Positions 30,780 through 39,889 of a stretch of DNA of 64,000 nt are shown here, piece by piece (the stretch's first letter is position 1; the number at the start of each line of letters is the position of its first letter). Origin of the DNA: an uncultured Saprospiraceae bacterium (GTDB lineage Bacteria; Bacteroidota; Bacteroidia; Chitinophagales; Saprospiraceae); the NCBI GenBank assembly GCA_938041445.1, contig CALISO010000029.1:81032-145031 (forward strand), in the 5' to 3' direction. Position numbers and translations under genes: made by a program. The notes under the pieces are model-generated. The model was not told where the DNA came from. It worked only from the letters and a program-made list of their open reading frames with translations, and ran no database searches.

Positions 30780-32420
30780 TTATCCTGGGATTAATTCGAA
30801 ATCTGTCCTTCTATTTTTTGCTTTACACTCGGCAGTAGCATTGGACTCACATCCTGCAACTGGCTTATTCGGTCCATTACCTAAGATCACAAACCTGTTT
30901 CTATCTAGACCATATTCTTGTTGTAGATAGCTTGCTACTGACTGTGCTCTTTTTTCCGAAAGGGTGATATTGTTTTGTAATGATCCAGTACTATCTGTAT
31001 TTCCTTCAATACGAATTTTTGTACCTGCAAATGCTTTTGCCACTTCAGCAAACTGCAGATCGATTATTGTCTTTGCATTAGCAGTCAATTGATGTTGCCC
31101 TGTTGCAAAACTTATACTTACTGGCTTAGTTGCAATCGGTGCTACAACCTTATCCTTAGGAGACGCAGGAGTAAATACCTTACTCTTTTCTGCTGCATAC
31201 TTAGATCCTTGAAGCTCACTAGCATTTTGTACAGCTCCAGTGTAGATCACAGACCTCCAACTTGGGGCTGTCTTAGTCGCATCTCCAGTCTTCACAAAGT
31301 TCTTAGACATCTTGGTGTATAGTTCTTTACCTGTCATCCCTTTATAACTTGGATTAAGGCCAAAGAAGTTGACATTATCACCGTGTGAAGTCCACTTTAC
31401 AACAGACATCATTCCAAGTGCATCATCAGTAGACACACCATTTAGTTCGGCTAGATACTTTGCAGCTTTCTCTTGGTTAGACTTATTATTAAGTTCAGCA
31501 ACACCTTTCATCCAACCCTCGTAGAAATCATTAAACATTTGTCTCTTTCCGTCGATTACGTCTTGTGTTGCTACCATAATGTCGGCAATGACATTAGTTT
31601 GACTCTCTGTATTCAGTAGTATTGATGAACCAGGAACATCTCTAGTTGCGATAATATCATCTGGACTCCAAACGACAGCCGCATCTACATCATTAGTTCT
31701 GAATAACTCTGCAGCTTTCAGGTTATCTGTAGTTTTGATGACCTTGACATCGTTATAATTCAGTCCTGCTGCTTCCAAAGATGTAATTAGCAATGTTTGA
31801 GCTGGTGAAGGAACTGCAACTGCAATTGTCTTACCCTTCAGGTCATTGACTGACTTGATTCCTCTCTTTACAATAATCGCATCTCCACCTCTAGACCAGT
31901 CAACCTGCATAAATGCTCTTGGATTGGCTGCATTGATCTCATCAGGTGCTGTATACAATGGAAATGCATCAGCAGTCTGCACGATGACGTCATACTCACC
32001 TGCCAACCACGCGTCCATTGCTACAATCAAGTCATTTTCTAGTTTGAAGTCAACTTTAAAACCATACTCTTTATAGAAACGACTTCTGAGATTTGCTTCA
32101 GCACCTTCATTGAAATATAATCCTGGTGCATATCCACCCCAACTTACAAGTTGGACTCTTAATGTCTCATCGTCACCTCTCGATGTAGAGTTAGCTGATT
32201 TTCCAGCGTTGGTATTTTTACTCCCATCACTATTCTTGCCTAGGATTGTTGTTTTATCTCCATTCGTTGAAGTTCTAGTTTCTTCTGTTTTGTCAGCAAC
32301 GTTGATTGAGCCATCCGGATTAACGAATTTTTCTTTCAATTTCAGAAAGCCAAATGCCAATATCGCTAGTATGATAGCGGTGATTAATAATTTTGAAAAT
32401 GTGGTTAGACGCTTTGCCAT
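30780..32420 (-). CDS. Substrate-binding protein (NitT/TauT/SsuA-like) fused to C-terminal OmpA domain; N-terminal TM anchor
   Basis: N-terminal TM LLITAIILAILAFGFLKL; SBP segments GYAPGLYFNEGAEANLRSRFYKEYGFKVDF and GKTIAVAVPSPAQTLL; C-terminal ISFATGQHQLTANAKTIID...RIEGNTDSTGSLQNNITLSEKRAQSVASYL...NRRTDFEL. Confidence 0.9.
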   Translation of the reverse strand: MAKRLTTFSKLLITAIILAILAFGFLKLKEKFVNPDGSINVADKTEETRTSTNGDKTTILGKNSDGSKNTNAGKSANSTSRGDDETLRVQLVSWGGYAPGLYFNEGAEANLRSRFYKEYGFKVDFKLENDLIVAMDAWLAGEYDVIVQTADAFPLYTAPDEINAANPRAFMQVDWSRGGDAIIVKRGIKSVNDLKGKTIAVAVPSPAQTLLITSLEAAGLNYNDVKVIKTTDNLKAAELFRTNDVDAAVVWSPDDIIATRDVPGSSILLNTESQTNVIADIMVATQDVIDGKRQMFNDFYEGWMKGVAELNNKSNQEKAAKYLAELNGVSTDDALGMMSVVKWTSHGDNVNFFGLNPSYKGMTGKELYTKMSKNFVKTGDATKTAPSWRSVIYTGAVQNASELQGSKYAAEKSKVFTPASPKDKVVAPIATKPVSISFATGQHQLTANAKTIIDLQFAEVAKAFAGTKIRIEGNTDSTGSLQNNITLSEKRAQSVASYLQQEYGLDRNRFVILGNGPNKPVAGCESNATAECKAKNRRTDFELIPG

Positions 32421-32473
32421 TTTATTATGGTATGTATTTGTGATTGAATGTTTTGACGTATTGTGTTGACTTC

Positions 32474-33487
32474 CTAAAAGAAGTCATCATATTCATTGTT
32501 ACCAGATTGTTCTTTGACCTTTTCAATATGTGAATCGAGTTCTAGTATATCCTCTTTCTCAACATCATTGAGAATATCTTGCTTGGCAGCTCCCAATATC
32601 AGGGAATCTGACTTGGCTTCCCACTCCTCAAGCATTTTCATTCCTTTCTCTTCAAAGATACCGTTTTGTATATCTATAGAATTCATAAAATCTTCTGACA
32701 TATCCATAAAATTCTCCATCTCTCCTACCTTCAATGATACATCATCAGTGATTACTTCCATTGCTTGATCAAACATTGCTTTCTTATCCTTATCCCCTTT
32801 GATGATATTCATTGCAGACTTCATCGCACTATGACTTGCGAGAATTGCCTTTTGCTCTTGTGACTTAATCTTTACCTGATCTTCAATATCCTCGATTAAG
32901 ATGTAAGAATTGTCCGACATCTTTGTCAAGACTCGCTGCATTACTTCCATCTTTTTCAGCAACGTTTCAAGCTTCACATTACTCTCTTTAAGTCTTCCAG
33001 CCTTCCGAGTCTTAAGGATGAGCTGTTTCTCATTGTTATTGACTTTTGCCTTGGTTGCAATGTTCATATTTGACTTGATCTCCTCACTGTTATTGAATAT
33101 CATCTCCATCAACTTGTGCTTTTCTTTACGCAACTTGCCAATTTGGATATTCATTTTTTTGAGGTTATACTTTAGGTCATCGACATATCCATTAAGGATG
33201 CTCATCGGGTCAATCTTGACAAAGATTCCAGTAATCCACCGCATCAATGATTGATACATATAGCCCACAACAGACCTTGTACGTGAATCTAATGCCATAA
33301 ATACAATGAGCCCAACAGTAATCAAACCTACTGCCATACCTATTGGTGTCACTAGTGCACCGGCTAAGACTGTGAAAAACTTAATAATAAAGAATGTTGC
33401 AAGACCAAGTGACCCTAGGAGAAATAGACCTCCAACGATTCCTTCAGGCTTTTGCCAAAATGACTTAGTGAGTCGCTTTCTTGCCAT
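32474..33487 (-). CDS. Membrane-anchored coiled-coil protein (PspA-like layout), function unknown
   Basis: Two N-terminal hydrophobic segments followed by a long Lys/Glu-rich helical region (VDDLKYNLKKMNIQIGKLRKEKHKLMEMIFNN...). Confidence 0.7.
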   Translation of the reverse strand: MARKRLTKSFWQKPEGIVGGLFLLGSLGLATFFIIKFFTVLAGALVTPIGMAVGLITVGLIVFMALDSRTRSVVGYMYQSLMRWITGIFVKIDPMSILNGYVDDLKYNLKKMNIQIGKLRKEKHKLMEMIFNNSEEIKSNMNIATKAKVNNNEKQLILKTRKAGRLKESNVKLETLLKKMEVMQRVLTKMSDNSYILIEDIEDQVKIKSQEQKAILASHSAMKSAMNIIKGDKDKKAMFDQAMEVITDDVSLKVGEMENFMDMSEDFMNSIDIQNGIFEEKGMKMLEEWEAKSDSLILGAAKQDILNDVEKEDILELDSHIEKVKEQSGNNEYDDFF

Positions 33488-33605
33488 AGAGTTTTAATGT
33501 GTGTAGAGTACAAAAGTACGAATCTATAACGAGATATGGAGTAAGATAAATTCCAACCTTGTTATGTAGTTAGTCTAAGAAAACAGACTGTTTATCTATA
33601 CAGGC

Positions 33606-34286
33606 CTAAGAACTATGTTGTTTGATCATATCAAGGTCTTTCTGTATCTGGTCTACAAGGATGTGGTAAGCACCATAGAAGCCATCTTTGGTTGCAGCGA
33701 CTTTTGCAGAAGCCTTACTTGACGATTGCTTGATTTGCTCTAAATCTGCCTTAAGTTTCTCAACTTCTTGTTGCAGTTCAACAATACGATCCTCTCTATC
33801 CTTAATGCCCTTGACGTGTGCCTTCAGTTTTTCTTCACGTTTTTGCACACGGTTTGTTTGTTGATTATCAAACGCTACCTGAAATTTTTGCTCTTCTGAA
33901 AGTAGAACCGCTAAATACTTATCACCCGATTGCACTAAACTTTTAGGTGTAGCACCCATCGTTTTTGCCATCGCTAAAGCTGACTTATATCGAGTAGCAT
34001 CGTCCATATCAACATTACCAAGACTTTGTAGTGATTGCTTGAATTCTAAATAATCAAAGCCCTCAATGTTGTTCTTCTCTATCGCCTCCAGTAATTTATT
34101 GATAAATCTCTCACTTGGTTGAGCATCCGCACTAGGCCGTGGCACGTCTTTACTAGTTGGAGCAGTAGTCTGCGGCTTAGGCTTAGGATTTGAGGTCGGC
34201 TTGACTTTATTACTTTCCTTGGCCTCAGGAGTACCATCTTTAGCACCTTCGTCAACGATGAATAGGTTTTTGATCTTATCGAGCAT
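33606..34286 (-). CDS. Hypothetical protein with Pro/Lys-rich linker and C-terminal coiled coil
   Basis: Linker KVKPTSNPKPKPQTTAPTSKDVPRPSADAQ; coiled coil REDRIVELQQEVEKLKADLEQIKQ; same strand, upstream of the SBP-OmpA operon. Confidence 0.7.
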   Translation of the reverse strand: MLDKIKNLFIVDEGAKDGTPEAKESNKVKPTSNPKPKPQTTAPTSKDVPRPSADAQPSERFINKLLEAIEKNNIEGFDYLEFKQSLQSLGNVDMDDATRYKSALAMAKTMGATPKSLVQSGDKYLAVLLSEEQKFQVAFDNQQTNRVQKREEKLKAHVKGIKDREDRIVELQQEVEKLKADLEQIKQSSSKASAKVAATKDGFYGAYHILVDQIQKDLDMIKQHSS

Positions 34287-34346
34287 AGAGATTTTTTATG
34301 AATGTCAACGTCCAAGTTACAACTTGTAACAATTATATACAATGGC

Positions 34347-34805
34347 TTAAACGTATCCTTTTGGAAAATTGAACATTTGGTGGTAACTATCATCTTGCCC
34401 TTGAGAAAAGATGTAGTTAGTTCTGCCATTAGTAACCCAGCAATACGGAAATTGGAGTTTCAGATTGTAGCGAGCGATTTGATTGAATACACTTTGGTTG
34501 ATTGGCTCCGTCCAAGCCTTGCATTCTACGAGTAAAAATGGTTCTCCACCATTATAGACAACGATGTCTGATCGCATTTCTCCTAGCACATGATTATTAG
34601 ATTCAACCTCTATTGACTTAATTCTAATAGATTCAACTTTAACCAAGTAGCTGATGACTAATTGCCTAACCATTTCCTCTGGTTGCTGTACAAGCCATTT
34701 GTGTCTTACTGGACAGTATATGTGTGGTATTGAGTCAATCTCTTTCACTCTAAGCTGTGCTTGATATGTCAATAAATCAATCTCCCAAGCTTGCATGTAG
34801 TACAT
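34347..34805 (-). CDS. Stand-alone HsdR N-terminal-like (HSDR_N_2) nuclease-fold protein
   Basis: MRSDIVVYNGGEPFLLVECKAWTEPINQSVFNQIARYNLKLQFPYCWVTNG: D...ECK of a PD-(D/E)xK-like core. Start may be Met4. Confidence 0.8.
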   Translation of the reverse strand: MYYMQAWEIDLLTYQAQLRVKEIDSIPHIYCPVRHKWLVQQPEEMVRQLVISYLVKVESIRIKSIEVESNNHVLGEMRSDIVVYNGGEPFLLVECKAWTEPINQSVFNQIARYNLKLQFPYCWVTNGRTNYIFSQGQDDSYHQMFNFPKGYV

Positions 34806-36420
34806 CTTTAATATTTGCCATCTTCATCATACTATTCGTATAAGTTAACTCGACATTAATAATACCCAGACCCAGTCTTTGCATAGCCTCTATAATCTGA
34901 GTTTGGAATATCCAATCAGACACTGTTTCAACATCGAGTAGGTAGCCATATGTGATGATATGTGTTGTCCTACTTTGATCTACAAAACACTCCATTAAGC
35001 TATCACTCATTGAATTAATAGTCAATTGTTCAAATTCATTAATGTGCAACCAATCCAACACATAACTATCTGAGAGAATCCTAGAAGAAATCAAAATATG
35101 CTCTTTATTAAGAAAGATATATACTTGTGGCAGTCTATCAGCTAGTACAGTCGACAGCAACCTAGCATTGTGAACAAGCTCAGTATCAGTCAGTCTTTGC
35201 TTGAATATCATACCATCAAGACGAGGATATCTTGTAGAACTTGGTGCTACTTGATAGTTAACGACTTTATTATCAGTAGAATGACTAAAATTAACTGGTA
35301 AGATATAGACAAACTCTTCGTGTTTGCCACTGATATCTACATCTGAAGAAATGAACAATCTTTCGTTTAGATTTCCGATATATGACCTGAGATAGAACAA
35401 TGCATCCCTATAAGCAACTTGACTTGCAGAATAGTCTATCCTCTGAGTGTAAGCACTAGCAATATAAAATTGCAACACTCCACTCCAAGGTGTATGAATA
35501 TTGTAGATGGCTAATAGTCGAATTAGTTCTTGGCTTATTGGATGACAATTAACAAAAGCATCTAACCAATTCAAAACCTGTTGATCTTTAAAGACATAGA
35601 GTACTTGTCGAGCATCTATCAATTGTTGATCAAGGAAGTCAATTAATTGTGCCGCATTTAGAGGATTCTTATCACTGGATATGCGCAATAATTCTAGCAT
35701 TTTCAACTCCTCTTGATAAGTGACTTTGGCCGAGAACAGATGGAGAACTTGTGGGTCGCCAGTCTTATTATTCTGCCGCTTTAGTTCACCATCAGTTAAC
35801 CCAAGTGCCTTTACTCTTGAGACATTCTCTTCAATCTTGTTTACGGCCTTCTTCAGACGAATCAAATCTTCATTTAACCATTGTTGATTATAATCTGTGG
35901 CATCTATATGTTGAAAAAGCCATTCATAATCTAGCAAGCCAACCATAAAAGATTGGATACTTTCCACCTCCTGAATGATGGGCTCCCTTAGGGCAAATGG
36001 AATACTCCTTAATAATTGATGTATTGGCAGGTAAGTGCTGCTACCATCATCCATCAAAGTATGGAGTATAGATTTTTTATTTATTTCTTCGCCAAGAACT
36101 AGGTATTGTTGACCAAGTTTGATTGCTTTCTGAGATGGATAGAAATCATCAGACCAGTTTCCTTTTAAGGCTCTAGAAGGTTCAGAATACTGCAAGTCTA
36201 TATTGAGAGATGAACAAGCTGCCTTTATTCCTTTTAGAATCTCAGCATCATCAATATGAACTGATACTTTGCGTCCACTTTGTATAAGGGTCAATGCATA
36301 GTCAACCAATATATAGCCTAGAGTAGACTTAATTGGGTCTGTAATCAGTGAATTCTTGTCAGAAGAAACATTGACTAAGAAGCGAGAAACCCTATGTGGG
36401 ATATGAGGTAGCTTCTTCAC
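34777..36420 (-). CDS. Hypothetical protein, 547 aa, no recognised domain
   Basis: Long uninterrupted ORF in a same-strand run; 3' end overlaps the start of the HSDR_N_2-like gene. Confidence 0.75.
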   Translation of the reverse strand: MKKLPHIPHRVSRFLVNVSSDKNSLITDPIKSTLGYILVDYALTLIQSGRKVSVHIDDAEILKGIKAACSSLNIDLQYSEPSRALKGNWSDDFYPSQKAIKLGQQYLVLGEEINKKSILHTLMDDGSSTYLPIHQLLRSIPFALREPIIQEVESIQSFMVGLLDYEWLFQHIDATDYNQQWLNEDLIRLKKAVNKIEENVSRVKALGLTDGELKRQNNKTGDPQVLHLFSAKVTYQEELKMLELLRISSDKNPLNAAQLIDFLDQQLIDARQVLYVFKDQQVLNWLDAFVNCHPISQELIRLLAIYNIHTPWSGVLQFYIASAYTQRIDYSASQVAYRDALFYLRSYIGNLNERLFISSDVDISGKHEEFVYILPVNFSHSTDNKVVNYQVAPSSTRYPRLDGMIFKQRLTDTELVHNARLLSTVLADRLPQVYIFLNKEHILISSRILSDSYVLDWLHINEFEQLTINSMSDSLMECFVDQSRTTHIITYGYLLDVETVSDWIFQTQIIEAMQRLGLGIINVELTYTNSMMKMANIKDVLHASLGD

Positions 36421-36427
36421 CTAAGAA

Positions 36428-37228
36428 TTACACATTAATTTTTTGATAGACGAATAAGCACCACTTCACAGTGCCTTTCTCTAGAAGCTTAATCTTCTTT
36501 TCGTAGATATCTATATGTTTATCAGCGCTGCCCTTACCGAGCTTCTTATCAACTTTAGCAGTATTCTTTTTGACTACTTCAATAAGATGAGTATAATATC
36601 CTATCAATTCAGGACTGAAGTCTTTACTATATACCTTTTGTAGCCCAGACTTGTCGGTTAACTTTTCTGCATCCAATTCGGTCCAAAGAGAAAAATCTTC
36701 ATAACCAAACAACTCATGCCCATCCTTCTTGAGTCCGCTTGTAGAGAAGAAATCAGTAACTACTAACCTGCCTTCAGCCATAAGACTTGCATGGTACACA
36801 ATGAACATCTTACGTTTATCCTCTACTCTAGAGATGATCTCTTGAGACATAAGAACATTATAGTTATCGGTTTCAGTGGGTAGATTTTCAATGGTATCAG
36901 TGAGTTGCGGATACAACTTCTTTTGATATTCTTTCTTTTCTATCTCCTTATTTAGCGGTGCAATCGAAGACTTATCTGTGGTGACAGAATCAACTCTGCA
37001 TAAGTGCTTATCCACAATTGACATAGCTGTACTACCATGACCACTCCCAGCAACTAAAAACTTAGTTTTCTTAGCAATCTTTGGCACCAGTCTTAGTATA
37101 CGGTCAAGCATCAAACTCCTAGCTTCGACTATATCTATATCGTCTGACTTAAAATAACCGATATTTAGATCATCATTCTTATATATGACATTTAGTAAAT
37201 CATACTCTCCTTTATGGCCTTGTCTCAT
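36428..37228 (-). CDS. Class I SAM-dependent methyltransferase-like protein
   Basis: Motif I-like FLVAGSGHGSTAMSIV, acidic loop DSVTTDKS, YNVLMSQEIISRVEDKRKMF...LMAEGRLVVTDF. Confidence 0.6.
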   Translation of the reverse strand: MRQGHKGEYDLLNVIYKNDDLNIGYFKSDDIDIVEARSLMLDRILRLVPKIAKKTKFLVAGSGHGSTAMSIVDKHLCRVDSVTTDKSSIAPLNKEIEKKEYQKKLYPQLTDTIENLPTETDNYNVLMSQEIISRVEDKRKMFIVYHASLMAEGRLVVTDFFSTSGLKKDGHELFGYEDFSLWTELDAEKLTDKSGLQKVYSKDFSPELIGYYTHLIEVVKKNTAKVDKKLGKGSADKHIDIYEKKIKLLEKGTVKWCLFVYQKINV

Positions 37229-37394
37229 CTAGTCCTGTTCTAATTGTTTTCGATATTGTTTTGTAAGATATTTGATATATGAATTTCACATATATTAAAT
37301 AAAAAATGCAAGGTACAAAAAGTTTGCTTCTACAAGATTAGAGTAAAAAAATGGAGTAAATTGTCGAATAATTCCAAAAATCTCCTCTTACCAT

Positions 37395-39470
37395 ATGGAA
37401 AAACTCATCCCAATACGCCACCGAGATATCAGCTGGTTACAATTCAATTACAGAGTTCTACAAGAGGCAAAAGATCCAAGAGTTCCACTATTCGAACGGA
37501 TAAAGTTTCTCGCCATATTTAGTTCGAATCTTAGTGAATTCTTCAAAGTGAGAGTTGCTAACCACAGAAACATCGTAAGGGCAGGTAAAAAGACTGCAAA
37601 AAACCTCAATTTTGAACCGGAGAAGGTCCTAACTCAACTGTTAAAGATGGTCAAAGACCATCAAAAAGAGTTTACAAAAATATTTGAAGAATCAATCATT
37701 CCAGACTTAGAGAAAGAGGATATCTATCTAAGGCAGATTGAAGATTTGAAAGATCACCAAATTGAGTTTATTGAGTCATATTTCAAGGACACTTTACAAC
37801 CGTTTATTCAACCAATCATTTTACTGAAGAAAAAGGTTAAGCCTTTCCTCAGTAATGCATCGATTTATTTAGCATTTGAGCTTCTGGATAAAGAAGACAA
37901 AAAAACTATAGTATCCTTGATGCGAATCCCATCACCTGAGACTGAAAGATTCGTAGTCATTCCATCCAGTAAATCTAAAAACAGAGAGATCATTCTCCTT
38001 GACGACATTGTAAGGCAATGTGCCAAGATGATATTCCCTGGATTCAAAATATTGGGAGCTTATTCTATCAAGTTGACCAGAGATGCAGAACTCTACATCG
38101 ACGACGAATATTCAGGTAATCTAATAACAAAGGTCAAAAAAAGCCTTGAAAAACGAAAAGTTGGTGTAGCAAGTCGACTAGTATATGATAGAAAAATCCC
38201 AAAAAAGATGCTTAAGTATCTGATGGAAGTGTTTGATCTTAATGAATATGACCTATCACCAGAAGGTCGACAACATAACAACTCTGACTTCTTTGGCTTT
38301 CCAAGATTTAGCTTGAACAACCTTGAGGACAAGGACCTCAAGCCTCTTCCCTACGGTAAACTTGAAGATCTCAAGTCTATCTACTCAGGCATATCTAAAC
38401 AAGATCACATCATTCATGTACCCTATCAAAGCTATGAATCTGTCATAAGGTTCTTTGAAGATGCCGTTGACAATCCATTTGTCAAAAAAATCTCTATTGT
38501 CCAATACAGAGTAGCGAAGAAGTCAAGGATTATGAATGCTTTGATTAATTGTGCTCGTAAAGGCAAAAAAGTTTTTGTGTTTATAGAAATCAAAGCAAGG
38601 TTCGATGAAGAAGCGAATCTCATATGGGGAGAGAAACTTGAACAAGAGGGTATCAAAGTGAGATATAGTATGCCTGGTCTCAAAGTACACAGCAAACTTG
38701 CGGTAATAACCACGGAGGTCGATGGTGTAAAAACTGACTATGCATATTTTAGCACAGGAAACTTTAATGAAAATACTGCTAAACTATATACAGATCTTTG
38801 CTTCTTCACAAGTGATGAGAGATTGACATCAGAGGCTCAAATACTACTAAACTTCCTAGAGAATCGTAAGGAAATAACTTCAGAATTTATTCACTTAGGA
38901 GTAGGACAACATAACCTCAATAGTAAAATTGACAATTACATAGATTATGAAATTACTCAAGCTAAAAAAGGCAACAAGGCTGAAATCTTCCTAAAGCTCA
39001 ATAGCATCCAAGATAAACGCGTCATCAAAAAGCTATATCAAGCCTCACAAGCAGGTGTAAAGATTAGGATGATAGTCAGAGGTATTTGTTCTCTTGTACC
39101 TGGAGTAAAAGGAATAAGTGATAATATTGAAATTATTAGCATTGTAGACCGCTTTCTGGAACATTCAAGAATCTACTACTTTCATCATGGAGGTGAAAAA
39201 CTGACTTATCTATCATCGGCTGACTGGATGGTCAGAAACCTCAGACATAGATATGAAACTATGATTCCTTTGTATGATCAAGGAGTCAAGAAGACAGTCA
39301 AAGAAATTATGGAGCTGCAATGGTCTGACAACGTCAAAGCTCGTATCGTATCAAATAACGAGACTAACGAATACAGAACTGAATCCAACAGTAAAGTGGG
39401 AAAGCTCAGATCACAAATTGAGTCTTATAATTACTTTAAGGATAAAGACGAGGTAGAACGATGGTCTTAG
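37395..39470 (+). CDS. ppk1: Polyphosphate kinase 1
   Basis: RDISWLQFNYRVLQEAKD, LKVHSKLAVI, YFSTGNFNENTAKLYTD, RFLEHSRIYYF. Confidence 0.95.
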   Translation: MEKLIPIRHRDISWLQFNYRVLQEAKDPRVPLFERIKFLAIFSSNLSEFFKVRVANHRNIVRAGKKTAKNLNFEPEKVLTQLLKMVKDHQKEFTKIFEESIIPDLEKEDIYLRQIEDLKDHQIEFIESYFKDTLQPFIQPIILLKKKVKPFLSNASIYLAFELLDKEDKKTIVSLMRIPSPETERFVVIPSSKSKNREIILLDDIVRQCAKMIFPGFKILGAYSIKLTRDAELYIDDEYSGNLITKVKKSLEKRKVGVASRLVYDRKIPKKMLKYLMEVFDLNEYDLSPEGRQHNNSDFFGFPRFSLNNLEDKDLKPLPYGKLEDLKSIYSGISKQDHIIHVPYQSYESVIRFFEDAVDNPFVKKISIVQYRVAKKSRIMNALINCARKGKKVFVFIEIKARFDEEANLIWGEKLEQEGIKVRYSMPGLKVHSKLAVITTEVDGVKTDYAYFSTGNFNENTAKLYTDLCFFTSDERLTSEAQILLNFLENRKEITSEFIHLGVGQHNLNSKIDNYIDYEITQAKKGNKAEIFLKLNSIQDKRVIKKLYQASQAGVKIRMIVRGICSLVPGVKGISDNIEIISIVDRFLEHSRIYYFHHGGEKLTYLSSADWMVRNLRHRYETMIPLYDQGVKKTVKEIMELQWSDNVKARIVSNNETNEYRTESNSKVGKLRSQIESYNYFKDKDEVERWS

Positions 39471-39485
39471 TCTACTAGCGAAAGC

Positions 39486-39839
39486 TTATTTGAATACTTT
39501 TCTCTCTTTAATCTTAGCTTTCTTACCTACAAGATCTCTCAAATAGAAAAGTCTAGCTCTTCTGACCTTACCTCTTTTATTCACTTCAATGTCAGCAATA
39601 TTAGGTGAGTTTATTGGAAATATTCTCTCAACACCTATGCCATTAGATATTTTACGAACAGTGAATGTCTTAGTAGCACCCTGTCCTTTGACTTGAAGAA
39701 CGTCACCTTTGAACTTTTGAACTCTCTCCTTAGCTCCCTCCTTAATTGTATAAGATACAGTAATGTTGTCTCCTGCTTTGAAAGAAGGGAATTCGTTAAC
39801 CTTAGTTAACTCTCCGTGTATATAATTCAATAGTTCCAT
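39486..39839 (-). CDS. rplS: 50S ribosomal protein L19
   Basis: [70 protein letters not shown]. Confidence 0.97.
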   Translation of the reverse strand: MELLNYIHGELTKVNEFPSFKAGDNITVSYTIKEGAKERVQKFKGDVLQVKGQGATKTFTVRKISNGIGVERIFPINSPNIADIEVNKRGKVRRARLFYLRDLVGKKAKIKERKVFK

Positions 39840-39861
39840 AACGTAGTATTTTTTGCGACTG

Positions 39862-39869
39862 CAAAGGTA
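39862..39869 (-). promoter_or_regulatory. -7 box TACCTTTG (followed by CA) upstream of rplS
   Basis: Minus strand TACCTTTGCA matches TAnnTTTG, 22 bp upstream of the rplS start. Confidence 0.5.
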
Positions 39870-39889
39870 GTAATAAATTGAATAATAAA

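Noticed and set aside
34347-37228. Type I or II restriction-modification system
   Set aside because: Only an HsdR N-terminal-like domain is present, with no helicase motor, HsdS, or DNA methyltransferase catalytic motif (no NPPY/DPPY). The methyltransferase-like protein looks like a small-molecule type.
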